From positions 41,122,012 through 41,186,011 of the forward strand of contig CM017563.1 in the NCBI GenBank assembly GCA_007844125.1: 64,000 nt of DNA. The letters run 5' to 3'. Within the stretch, counting starts at the first letter, position 1. The number at the start of each line of letters is the position of its first letter. Below the pieces are notes generated by a model that saw only the letters and a list, made by a program, of their open reading frames with translations, was not told the DNA's origin and did no database searches. Made by a program: the position numbers and the translations under genes. This document shows, piece by piece, positions 46,701 through 58,087 of this stretch. The stretch is from Sinonovacula constricta (Eukaryota > Mollusca > Bivalvia > Cardiida > Solecurtidae).

Positions 46701-49464
46701 TCAATAGCGGCCAGAAATAAGTGTGCGGTCATTCATCTTTGCAGGCGTTGATATTATTTTATACTGTTTGTTTCTGGCCGCCATTGAAACTTGTGTATCT
46801 TGTCTTGCTAGTTACCACCCTTGCCGGGCCAAGCGATCGCACGAGAACTTTCTCCACCAGTAGCTAAGAGATGTCAAATGATTAAAAAATATCAATACTG
46901 TCAATGCGGATGAAAGTCAAGAAATAAAACTATCACAATCAAAATAAGCATAGTTGCTTGGAATGTCACTAGCAGAATGAAATTTTAAGCCTTATCAAAT
47001 TCTAAGCTAAATATAGTTTTGATGAGGTTACCTTGCTTCCGGTTCACATCGATATTGCAACTCTCGGTAAAATGACCTTTAAGCCTTTCTATTTGATCCT
47101 GCAGGTCTGTCAGCGAGGACATCAAAGCTTTCTGTTTCTGTTTCATTTCAGCGACTGTCTCAAACATCTTCATGTCGTAGTCAAACCGGGAATAGCACTG
47201 TGGTTCATTTCGCTCGGCTGGTGGAGAGACGAACTAGACGCTTTTATTGAATGTTATATAACAAGTCGTCATCTGAGCAAGATAACCAATCAGAACACCT
47301 CGGATAATTTACGAATCATCTCTCGGATGTATGTAGGTAGTCGGATCACCTCGGCCATTTCCCTAAATTGGACTACTTTTGTGACTGACGTCAAAACAAA
47401 GATGGCAGCTCGCATGAAAGCTCACTACAGTACGATGCCTGTAAAACTCTAATTTGTGGCGGCTTTAAATTTAACTCACCCACTTTTAATTTACCCAGCG
47501 CAGCAGACACGCAGCTGTCAAACGATGCCATTTTTATGTTCTGTGCGAACTACAATTTAGGCACATTCTTCTTCTGACTTCCGGCGAACAAAACGATCGT
47601 GATTTCTGTAAGTATCATTGCAGTACATCCGAGGGATGATTTTCACGAAGACGGAATGACCCGAGGGGTTTCCGATTGATAACTTCAGTGCTTTCAGCGC
47701 CATGATGAATCAACTGCCTTTATTACCACAGAAACCGGACCTGGTAGCGCAATCGGTAGAGCAACGGCTCCAGGTACAGGAGGCCCCAGGTTCGATCCCG
47801 AGCCGCGACAGACCAATGTCGTAAAAATTGGTAGTGGTATAGCTCCCTTGCTAAGGCTCGAGCAAATAAAAGGGTAGTTCCACGACTGGTTGACCCGGTG
47901 TCAGGATAATGTGACTGAATATGTTATTATGCCAGGTGTCAAGGCACGTTATTCACAGTGCAGGTCGTACTATATCTGCTTCAAGTGAACACCGTCTCCA
48001 GACAACTGAAATACTGTTAGTGGGACGATAAACCCAACAAACAAACATTACCACAGAAGTCAACACTTTATATATTTTATGAATTGTGGCGATCTGTACA
48101 GTTGACCCTTTCTAAAGTATTTGACAGGCCTTTTACAAATTAGATAATAGTATTTTTGTACACATATTCGATTTCTCGATTAGCTATAACAGTATTTTGG
48201 GCTTGATTAGGGACACAGTCTATTATTTTTCACATGCACCTCATGCAGTAATCCACAGGGACATATAATAAGTTATTTATTGCTCTAAGCTGGAAGAGTA
48301 GTAAATGAAAACGCGCCCCACTTTTTTTGTTTGTTGGGTTGTTCTTTATCATAAGCAGCACAGGCAAAGATTGATATAGGAATTTTATTCATATATGCCT
48401 TGTAAAAAACGTTTGTTAGAGTATTTTTAAAGTTGATTTGCATTCCACATTTAAGCAATATGATATAAAAAAGCCATTTTTAATTAAGTAATAAAATAAT
48501 AATCTTATACAAACAATGTACTTTGCTGGAAGCAGTAAAAATATGAAATCATATTTATAATAAATTAAATTGGAACTGTATTCATTCTTAAGTACATTTT
48601 TTTCGTCTTATAAAATTCAAAGTTTTTTGGTAAACAAAAATAACTTTTTTAATAAAATCTACCTAAACGTATGGCATCCTTATAAATAACCTCTTTTCAT
48701 AGAACAGTGTTACTTTATATGAATATTGCTAGACAAATATACCAACACACTTTTTCGGCGTAGCAACCTAACCTCATCCTTGACCTACTTACAAATGCTG
48801 ACGCAAGGCTAGTCCGAATAAATATCAGAGCGACTCGCATTGGTAGATATTCCTAATAGCATCAAATACCGTAGTGTTCTATTAAACGTCCTCTAGGGAT
48901 ATTTGGTTATTTATACAGTTATTTAAGTCATATACAGTTCTAAATCAACTCGCTACAGTATTAGTGTTAATAGTGCATACAACGTCACTTGATCTACATT
49001 TATTGAACCTCAATCTCTGTCATATGCCAAAAAAGCAGATAGTTTACACCCGCACTGTCCAACTGCTTCGTAAATTTTAGTGTCTGTTAGGTGAGGAAGT
49101 TCAGAATTATGAGGTGCAGATAGAGCGAGCGACTGGTGTAACAATGTATAATACTTTGGTGTCTTTGTTCTTTCAAATTTATTTTCTATAAAAATATAAA
49201 CATGAAAAAATGTGTAAGTTAATGCCCCATCAACGTTGTGTATCTTTTTAATGATATTTCTAGTTTTCTTTTATTTTAAGCAATTGCAACAATCTCGAAA
49301 AGGATATATGGCCCAAAGCTGAAGTGCTAGTCTCATTAACACATATTGTAGTTAATTTAACAAGATAGAAAAAACGTTTTACCCTGACAGTGCATCAGAA
49401 ACAGAACAAACAGTCCTATCACACACGCGTATTTCTTCATTGCTGACTTCTTTAAATCGTCCAT
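43764..49464 (-). CDS. Short-chain collagen C4-like gene, copy 4, exon 3 and an exon 2 donor deleted
   Basis: Exon 1 49464-49383 is intact (signal peptide with AMKKYACVIGLFVLF). Exon 2 begins at 47217, but a 16-base deletion removes the standard GCAG|GTATGT donor. The nearest GT (AAAG|GTCATT, exon end 47077) is weak but in the right phase. At 46,139-46,150 the whole YVRWG exon and its acceptor are deleted, leaving ACACACCTATAAATAC. Exon 4 44221-43764 is intact. If exon 2 joins exon 4, the frame is kept (all introns are phase 1), giving about 226 residues without the YVRWG segment and with one domain Cys fewer. It is either a pseudogene or a shortened variant. Confidence 0.7.
44878..45103 (-). 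mobile_element. SINE family B in intron 3 of copy 4, minus orientation
   Basis: Same position as in units 1 and 2, with a small internal deletion near 45,008 (GCATTAAGCTCCGAACGG). Confidence 0.75.
45285..45401. repeat. Long inverted repeat P1, unit 4
   Basis: Same arms as in unit 1. The centre is slightly shorter (AACGGGGCAGCGAGTGC). Confidence 0.8.
45915..46139 (+). mobile_element. SINE family B, former exon 3 neighbour in copy 4
   Basis: Forward short form as in units 1 and 5. The tail AAACAAACAAACACACACCT now runs into intron 2 sequence because exon 3 is gone. Confidence 0.8.
46674..46843. repeat. Inverted repeat P2, unit 4, left arm shortened
   Basis: The inner arm CTAGCAAGACAAGATACACA and its complement are kept. 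The outer part GCGATCACTTGGCCCGGC of the left arm is deleted. Confidence 0.75.
47735..48048 (+). mobile_element. SINE family A in intron 1 of copy 4
   Basis: Full head (CTGGTAGCGCAATCGGTAGA), body, and a shorter (CAAA)n tail than in copies 2 and 3. Confidence 0.85.
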
Positions 49465-52278
49465 ACAAGCGAATCCTTATACCAAAGTGATGTTAAAATA
49501 ACTAGACGTTTGAAACAACTTCCACTTGGCAGTCTTTTTATTATTATTCAGCTTGTTATTAAGATTCATTAAGACATTTTAAGTCGATGTTGAGGGCTTG
49601 TGGTGTGGAAGTTACACCCAAGACTAATTGAAGTTTAACTTCCGTTCAAGTGCTACGCCATAAGTAAGTTTGATAGCTTAATGTCACCCGTTTAAAGGTG
49701 GATACCGCCATTTTGTGCCCATTTTTCTTTTCTGAATCAATCGAAGAATTAAAAAAACTTACTTAAACCTGAAACTATCTCGCTAAATGTTGTTTGTTGA
49801 TATCATTCAGCTCTGTGTTACTGAAATACAACACCTCTCTTGAAACAAAACGGTATACTTTTCAGAAAAAAGCTTCATACGCTTTTTCTGACTAGGCAAA
49901 CCACGTGACAATATACTTTAGAGATTACATTATATCACCATCCGGGTTATCGATATCTTTTGCAGAAATAACCAAGGTGCTTACTTATAGGTTTGGAACG
50001 AATGTACATTTAGAGCGATTTTTCTGTACTTTTACTTTGTGACAATCGAGATAGTATTCAAAACCTTTACTTAGACTAATTTATGAGTTAATAAACGCAA
50101 AGTCTCAGGTATAGATCCAGGGGGGTCCCTCCCCCCAAAACCTAACCCACCCCCACCCCACCAACCAGGTACAAAGGTTGGGTTGTGTAAGCACATACTC
50201 GTAAGCGTAAAAAACTAAGCTTTTAAAGTAAATTTTGTCTGTCGACTGCTTAAGTCAAGGTTAACGTCCCTTACTGTGTGTATATATATACACACCACTG
50301 TGTTTTTATTTTTTAATCTATTTTACTGACTTAATATTAAATTGAACAGCTTTTATGAAGTATTTTAAATATCAAAACTATATTTTGATAGTTTAAAAGG
50401 TAAGAAAATACAACCAAAACAGATACACTGTTCATTATGTTTACTAATGAGCAAATTATTTTATTTATTTCTGTGTATGAATTCTTTGTACATTTATCAT
50501 TTAAAAAAATGCATTCTAAAAATATGAATTTCAAGAGCTTTCCTAATATGTATAGCTTTTAATTTTTGTACCACAAATGAAGAAATGGCAAGAAAATATA
50601 ATTAACGCTTCAATACAATTAATATGAAACTGCCTTGAATTTGCCATCAAAGATGGCTGCCAAGATAAGATCACAATGATGTGGAAACTATCTATATGCT
50701 CGACACGAGTATGTCAAATGTGGTCCTAGGAAAATCCACACCGAAGTTATCCCCCTTTACCGATGTATGGCTAGTGAACATATGTTTTCAGATTTTAAAA
50801 TTTATAGCGTGATGTTTAAATTTTGTTATTAGTTTGTACTTATAAATCGATATCTGCTTAAAATTTTATTTTGGTGAGTTTAAAAGTAGATAGAACGAAC
50901 ACGTGACAATATGTATAAATCACACAAAGCAGCTATAACATTGTGACAACTATAATACAGTTATGAAAACAAGAATCCGATCTGTTGTAATACATCATTC
51001 GTCGGCAGTGGTTATAACTAATGTTGGTATTATTCATTCTTTACTAAACTTAATTATTAACTAAAAACATGTGTGCAGTCCCATAATGTTATTATGTACT
51101 GTTTTCAGATATAAACGTAAAAAAGAATCTAACATTTACTGCAGACCGTCAGTTCATAAATTTGGTTGCATGATGAGTTCAGGGAATAGAAAAGTCCTTA
51201 TTAATATTACTCAGTTTGTTTAGCATGCATTTTAAGTGAGAATTGTAGTAATTTAATCGATCTGTAGATTGATATTACATTTTAGTATTTTCCTTTCTAA
51301 AGAAACATTACTCTCCTCTTATAAGAAAAGATTAATGTATAAGTTATTATTCATAATGATTTTTTACCTACATCACGGTGACAGTATGTCAGTGTTGATT
51401 GTTTTTTTATCAAAGACAATGTATGTATTTACAAGTCTAATTAATAAACTCTGTTCTGGTTTGTTCTGTTCTGTAAATGTAAACCGCAACGTTTAACATT
51501 TTGACTGAATGACACACCGTGCGACGATTTTAACGTTCGAGGCATGACGTCAAATACTCGCTATAACTCGCATCTCGGCATTTAAAAAAGATTTTTGGTA
51601 GTGTTACAAAAATGCCATCTGAACACGTAAGCGTGATAATAGCACTGTATTTCACCACAATATTCAGAGAAGAATGGCGAATAAGAAAAGAAGAAAACCT
51701 AAATTCTGTTTAAAAACTTCAATAAGCCCCATATATGTTACAATCTTAAAGGTGGTATTCGACAATTTGCCTATATCAAATACACGAGAATGCATGTGAC
51801 CCCTGTTTGGTCAAATTAGGGCATTATTTCTGCATAAACTCATACTTTAGTTTAAGTGAAGACAATTTTTAACACAACCTTAATAGTAAGTTAGTACAAA
51901 TCATGAAAACAATCGCTCTTATTATTTATTATTTCCAAATCTATAAATAAGCACAAAGGAATATCTGCTAAAATAGATATCGACATCACATCGAATTGCA
52001 TGGAAATGCTATAACGTGATTTCGAAAGTAAGTGTTCACTTGCTTTTCTTTGTTTAATAAAAGATAACCGTGTAGCGTGGCTCAGATTGGAAATACATAT
52101 TTGAAATGACGATTATGGATCACTTTTCAGACAGGTAAAGGACATCAATAAACAGCATTTTGCGAGATCTGTTCAGGTAACAATGGTTTATTATGATGTT
52201 AAGTGAAAATAGTGTTGGACCAAAAGGTTGGCTACCATCTTAAATGTTCGATCCATTATTTTAGAGAAGATCTCTAAA
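49465..52278. other. Intergenic spacer between copies 4 and 5
   Basis: Standard spacer with a G-rich block at about 50,118 and a TATATATACACAC tract at about 50,280. The stretch from about 50,100 to 50,700 is almost identical to 31,545-32,130 and 58,735-59,340, a sign of very recent duplication or conversion. A GTGTGGAAGTTACACCC variant near 49,602 is shared with copy 5 only. Confidence 0.6.
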
Positions 52279-55200
52279 CTACTTCGAGCACACAACACAC
52301 GCTAGCTCCCTTCCGTCAACATATGGTGGGCAATGTAAAGATCCGCACCGCCCCTCCACTCGATAAAACAAAGCACCGTCTTGATTTCCAGGATTGCTTC
52401 CGGGTGCAACTTCCTGCTCCTTGTCCACACATGTGTATTGTGATCGAGTGTAATCATATCTTGCAGAAACCAGGATCCCTTCGTACTCTAATGACCAACC
52501 AGAAAAGCATGAGGTACGAGCAGGTATCATCAGAGTTGAGCTTCGTGGCGTACGACAAACGACACAAGGCACTTCCATATTTTGTTTGGAACCGCCTATT
52601 TCATACTCCGCACCGTAAATGTAACCCTGGTAATCGTCTTTGCCATCTTGATACGTCCCCCATGTCGGTGACTCTGGCAGGCATTGGAAATTAGCTCCCT
52701 CGCCCTTGCTAGTGTAAGATCCGCCGCCCATAAAACCTGTTGTTTTCAGAACCAATTTGAGTTGTTGAAATTTAGCAAACAAAAAATTGCAATATAAAAT
52801 ACATGAAAAAGCACAGCGGTTTTTTTTATACTTTAAATGGATGTTGTATCCTGGAAATATCAGCCCATCTCAATGCCATCATGTGCCCATATTTTGCTCA
52901 AGTATTGGATACAAATTCCTTTCAACAATGATGTTTTTATTTTTATTTTTATTTTTGAGATTTTTATCTAAAAATGGTCTGCACTAAAAATTTAAGACAA
53001 CAATAAGCAAAGGAAAATTCTCTTTTAATTGATAAAAACTATCGATGACAACAATATGAACAAATGTACCGTATTTTGCTTTTAAACATCAAATATGCCA
53101 ATTAAATTTACTGCAGTTTATTTGATTTTTTTATAAATTTACCATGAAAAAGAAAGGAAATGAAGACTAAAATGCACATACATTTTAATGACACATCAAG
53201 GCATTTTCTCAGACTGCCTATGGATATCAAATCAAATGTGATAAAGATGCTCAGCATATCTGAAAACTTCCATTGAGCTCATTACTGCGCTGACATACTG
53301 CCAAGCGATCACAAATAGGCTGTTTAATTATTAAAGATACGACACTGTTTAAATATCAAAGATACGACACTTTTAGCAGTTTGTGAAATACATTGCGGCG
53401 ATCATTTATGATCAGCTTTTTTGGTGGAGGAAGACCCCACACACATGTCTAGGAAGTACCACTGGTGCACCGCAAGTCAGCTGGAAGACCTCACATTAAG
53501 TTCTTCGCTCCGAACGGGACTCGAACCCACGGGGTGAGAGGCAAAGCAGTCAGACGAGTTACTAATCGGTGAATCTATCCCTACGCCACCGGCGCCCCTT
53601 TGTGCATTCATTTAAACGAGTTATAATATGTGAAAATACTGCAATGAGCAAAAAAACATATACAAAACGCTATCATGCTAGTGTTAATGGTAATATCTTC
53701 CGTATATTTTAGAGGTTAATCCTGGGGAAAACAATTTTTGTGATACCCAGTACATGTATCTACAAAGTCCAGTGTCTAAGTATAGGATAGAGTCTATTAA
53801 GACGTTTCTATAGAAAACAGAAGCCGAAACGAGCGCAGCGAGTGCATGCTTCTATTTTCTATGGAAACGTCTTAATAGATTCTATCCGACTTAGAGGTCC
53901 CCGCCTCACTTCTACCTGTTCTACCAAAATGACATGTAATCGGCCCCATAAAACTGTCAATCAAACTGTCAATCGTTTTGACGCGTTCCAACTTGTCGTC
54001 ACATTTGGAGAAGTCAAACCAGAACGCGTGGTTTGTTGCACATGCGCAGTTGAAATTGCGATCGATTTTGTTCATTGTAAAATAGAAAATAGAAAGAGGT
54101 TCTTTTGAAATAAATCGCGGAGGATTTGAATTTTCATAGCTTCTGATTAGCTATAAATGTAGGGCGACTTCTAAGGTTTATTCCAGAAGTAAACACATGG
54201 CACGGTGACTGGATACAGTGGTCTAGATTCGGACCACGTCGAATGTTACCATAAAAATCAGGGTGATATTTTAGCAAGCTACTTCAAGAGTACAACGTTT
54301 CATATGCAGTTCGTGTGAAATACAACAACTGCGCTTGTTTAAATTTAAGATTCCACAGGTCTGTCCTAATCTACATGCACAGTATACTCACCTGTGTAAG
54401 GGGGCGTCTGTGGCGTAGTGGTAGAGACGCCGATTGGTTATTCCTCTGACTGCTTAGCATCTTACCGCGTTGGTTCGAATCCCGTTCGGGGCGACGGACT
54501 TAATGTGAGACGGTCTTCCAGCTTACTAGCGGTGCGCCGGGGGTTCCACACAGACATGTATCAATGATCAAAATTGGTCGCTGCAATCAATTTAAAAACA
54601 ACAACAACAAAAACAAACAAACACACACCTCTGTATACCAATTCTGCTCCGTTGTCTGGACATGTAAGACTTCCCCATCTCACGTAGGTTTCGCCTATTT
54701 CTCCTAAATAGAATAGTAACACTTATAAATACTGCATATGTTTATTTCCCATCCTCAATACCCTTATTTTCTTACAACTTCGTGCAAGGTAACAATAAAT
54801 AAACATAAAACATTTATTGTATATAGTACAGATTATGGTCAGATATATTCCATCGATACTTTGTTGATATGTACCTACACCACCTGTATAAGCCTGATTC
54901 ATTCGTGCTCAGCAGGCCGAGGGTTAAATGAATTAATGGCAAGATTTTAAATCAAGAATGTAGACTGACTGTTTCCTTATAAAAACGATGATCGTTTGCA
55001 GTACATTGGCGATTCTACATAGACAAGCGTATGAGGGTCCGTGTATATATCGTCTTTTCATTTTTCATTTTTGTTTATCTAGTTAGAAAAACGGAAAAGG
55101 TACATAATGATCTGTTTCGTTTTCGTTTTAATATATCGAATTAAAAAACAAACAAAACAAAACAGATTCCTAACGTAAACATGTATATTAAAAAGGAGAA

Positions 55201-58087
55201 CTCTAACCGTTTACCGTTTCACAAAACGAAAAACGAGAGGCGCTGCGATCACTTGGCCCGGCATGGGAAGGAACTAGCAAGACAAGATACACAACTTTCA
55301 ATAGCGGCCAGAAATAAGTGTGCGGTCATTCATCTTTGCAGGCGTTGATATTATTTTATACTGTTTCTGGCCGCCGTTGAAACTTGTGTACCCTATCTTG
55401 CTAGTTACTACCCTTGCCGGGCCAAGCGATCGCTCGAGAACTTTCTCCACCAGTAGCTAAGAGATGTCAAATGATAAAAAATATCAATATTGTCAATGCG
55501 GATGGAAGTCAAGAAACAAAACTATCACAATCAAAATAAGCATAGTTGCTTGGAATGTCACTAGCAGAATGGATTTTTAAGTCTTATCAAATTCTAAGCT
55601 AAATATAGTTTTGAGGAGGTTACCTTGCTTCCGGTTCACATCGATATTGCAACTCTCGGTAAAATGACATACCTGCGTTTTGATTTTTAAGCCTTTCTAT
55701 TTGATCCTGCAGGTCTGTCAGCGAGGACATCAAAGCTTTCTGTTTCTGTTTCATTTCAGCGACTGTCTCAAACATCTTCATGTCGTAGTCAAACCGGGAA
55801 TAGCACTGTGGTTCATTTCGCTCGGCTGGCGGAGAGACGAACTAGACGCTTTTATTGAATGTTATGTACAAGTCCTCATCTGAGCAATATAACCAATCGG
55901 AACACCTCAGATAATTTACGAATCATCTCTCGGATGTATGTAGGTAGTCGGATCACCTCGGCCATTTTCCTAAATTTGACTACTTTTGTGACTGACGTCA
56001 AAACAAAGATGGCAGCTAGTATGAAAGTTCACTGCAGTACGATGCCTATAAAACTTCAATTTGTGGCGGCTTCAAATTTTACTCACCCAATTTTAATTTA
56101 CCCAGCGCAGCAGACACGCAGCTGTCAAACGATGCCATTTTTTATGTTTTGTGCGAACTACATTTTAGGCATATTCTTCATCTGACTTCCGGCGAACAAA
56201 ACGATCGTGATTTCTGTAAGTATCATTGCAGTACATCCGAGGGATGATTTTCACGAAGACGGAATGAGTCGAGGGGTTTCCGATTGATAACTTCAGTGCT
56301 TTCAGCGCCATGATGAATCAAGTGCCTTAATTACCACAGAAACCGGAATTGGTACCGCAATTGGTAGAGCCTCAGCTCCAGGTACAGGCGGCCCCAGGTT
56401 CGATCCCGAGCCGCGACATACCAATGTCGTTAAAATTGGTAGTGGTATAGCTCCCTTGCTAAGGCTCGAGCAAATAAAAGGGTAGTTCCACGACTGGTTG
56501 ACCCGGTGTCAGGATAATGTGACTGAATATGGTATTATGCCAGGTGTCAAGGCACCTTATTCACAGTGCAGGTCGTACTATATCTGCTTCAATTGGACAC
56601 CGTCTCCAGACAACTAAAATACTGTTGGTGGGACGATAAACCCAACAAACAAACAAACAAACATTACCACAGAAGTCAACACTTTATATATTTTATGAAT
56701 TGTGGCGATCTGTACAGTTGACCCTTTCTAAAGTATTTGACAGGCCTTTTACAAATTAGATAACAGTCTTTTTTGTACACATATTCGATTTCTCGATTAG
56801 CTATTATAGTATTTTGGGCTTGATTAGGGACACAGTCTATTATTGTTCACATGCACCTCATGCAGTAATCCACAGGGACATCTTATAAGTTTTTTTAAAA
56901 AATATATTGCTCTAAGCAGGAAGAGTAGTAAATGAAACGCGCCTCAACTTTTTTGTTTGTTGGGTTGTTCTTTATCATAAGCAGCACAGGCAAAGATTGA
57001 TATAGAAATTTTATTTATATATGCCTTGTCAAAAAACGTTTGTTAGAGTATTTTTAAAGTTGAAATGCATACCACATTTAAGCAATAGGATATAAAAAAG
57101 CCATTTTAAATTAAGTAAAAAAATAATAATCTTACACAAACAATGTACTTTGCTGGAAGCAGTGAAAAAATGAAATCATATTTTTATAATAAATTAAATT
57201 GGAACTGTATTCATTCTTAAGTACATTTTTTATCGTCTTATAAAATTCAAAGTTTTTTGGTAAACAAAAATAACTTTTTTAATAAAATCTACCTAAACGT
57301 ATGGCATCCTTATAAATACCATAGAACAGTGCCACTTTAGATGAATTTTGCTAGAAAATTATACGAACACACTTTTTCGGCGTAGCAACCTAACCTCACC
57401 TTTGACCTACTTACAAATGCTGACGCAAGGCTAGTCCGAATAAATAACAGAGCGACTCGCATTGGTAGATATTCCTAATAGCATCAAATACCGTAGTGTT
57501 TCTATTAAACGTCCTCTAGGGATATTTGGTTATTTATACAGTTATTTAAGTCATATACAGTTCTAAATCAACTCGCTACAGTATTAGTGTTAATAGTGCA
57601 TACAACGTCACTTGATCTACATTTATTGAACCTCAATCTCTGTCATATGCCAAAAAAGCAGATAGTTTACACCCGCACTGTCCAACTGCTTCGTAAATTT
57701 TAGTGTCTGTTAGGTGAGGAAGTTCAGAATTATGAGGTGCAGTTAGAGCGAGCGACTGCTGTAACAATGTATAATATTTTGGTGTCTTTGTTCTTTCAAA
57801 TTTATTTTCTATAAAAATATAAACATGAAAAAATGTGTAAGTTAATGCCCCATCAACGTTGTGTATCTTTTTAATGATATTTCTAGTTTTCTTTTATTTT
57901 AAGCAATTGCAACAATCTCGAAAAGGATATATGGCCCAAAGCTGAAGTGCTAGTCTCATTAACACATATTGCAGTTAATTTAACAAGATAAAAAAAAAGT
58001 TTTACCCTGACAGTGCATCAGAAACAGAACAAACAGTCCTATCACACACGCGTATTTCTTCATTGCTGACTTCTTTAAATCGTCCAT
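52279..58087 (-). CDS. Secreted short-chain collagen C4-like protein, copy 5 (4 exons, complete)
   Basis: Exons on the minus strand: 58087-58006, 55825-55673, 54703-54629, 52736-52279, 768 nt and 255 residues. The signal-peptide exon matches copy 4. Exon 2 has the full GCAG|GTATGT donor and ends IERLKNQNA. Exon 3 reads GEIGETYVRWG after a TAGGAG acceptor. The first part of exon 4 and its intron border resemble copy 2 (GSYTSKGEG, EYEIGGSK), while the second part (SLEYEGILVSARYDYTRSQ, GSNPGNQ) is like copies 3 and 6. It is thus a mosaic. An AATAAA on the coding strand lies about 85-90 bases past the stop. Confidence 0.85.
53385..53600 (-). mobile_element. SINE family B in intron 3 of copy 5, minus orientation
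   Basis: Same position as in the other units. The tail region is shortened as in unit 3 (TTTGTGAAATACATTGCGGC at the start). Confidence 0.75.
53776..53894. repeat. Long inverted repeat P1, unit 5
   Basis: Same arms and centre as in unit 1. Confidence 0.85.
54400..54628 (+). mobile_element. SINE family B abutting exon 3 of copy 5
   Basis: Short form as in units 1 and 4. The tail provides the exon 3 donor sequence. Confidence 0.8.
55241..55433. repeat. Long inverted repeat P2, unit 5
   Basis: Close to the unit 1 version. The right arm has TGTGTACCCTATCTTGCTAG, so a few pairs are lost. Confidence 0.8.
56343..56662 (+). mobile_element. SINE family A in intron 1 of copy 5
   Basis: Full-length copy. 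The A box is altered (GAATTGGTACCGCAATTGGT). Confidence 0.8.

Larger units (their letters stand above)
43245..50293. repeat. Tandem unit 4 of the gene array
   Basis: It starts at the R1 junction instead of the TATATATACACAC tract, so its left approximately 1.4 kb spacer is missing. The rest follows the standard order, with deletions at exon 3, at the exon 2 donor and in the left arm of P2. Confidence 0.85.

Noticed and set aside
50337..50534. A minus-strand frame of about 65-91 codons repeated in the spacers (23262, 31764, 50337, 58960).
   Set aside because: It is repeated because the spacer is duplicated. The frame varies in length between units (its upstream part is lost by indels), and it is Ile/Lys/Asn-rich as AT-rich DNA translates.
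53872..54075. Minus-strand open frames of 64-95 codons across P1 in several units.
   Set aside because: They run through an inverted repeat and intron sequence, are disrupted in sister units and match no domain.
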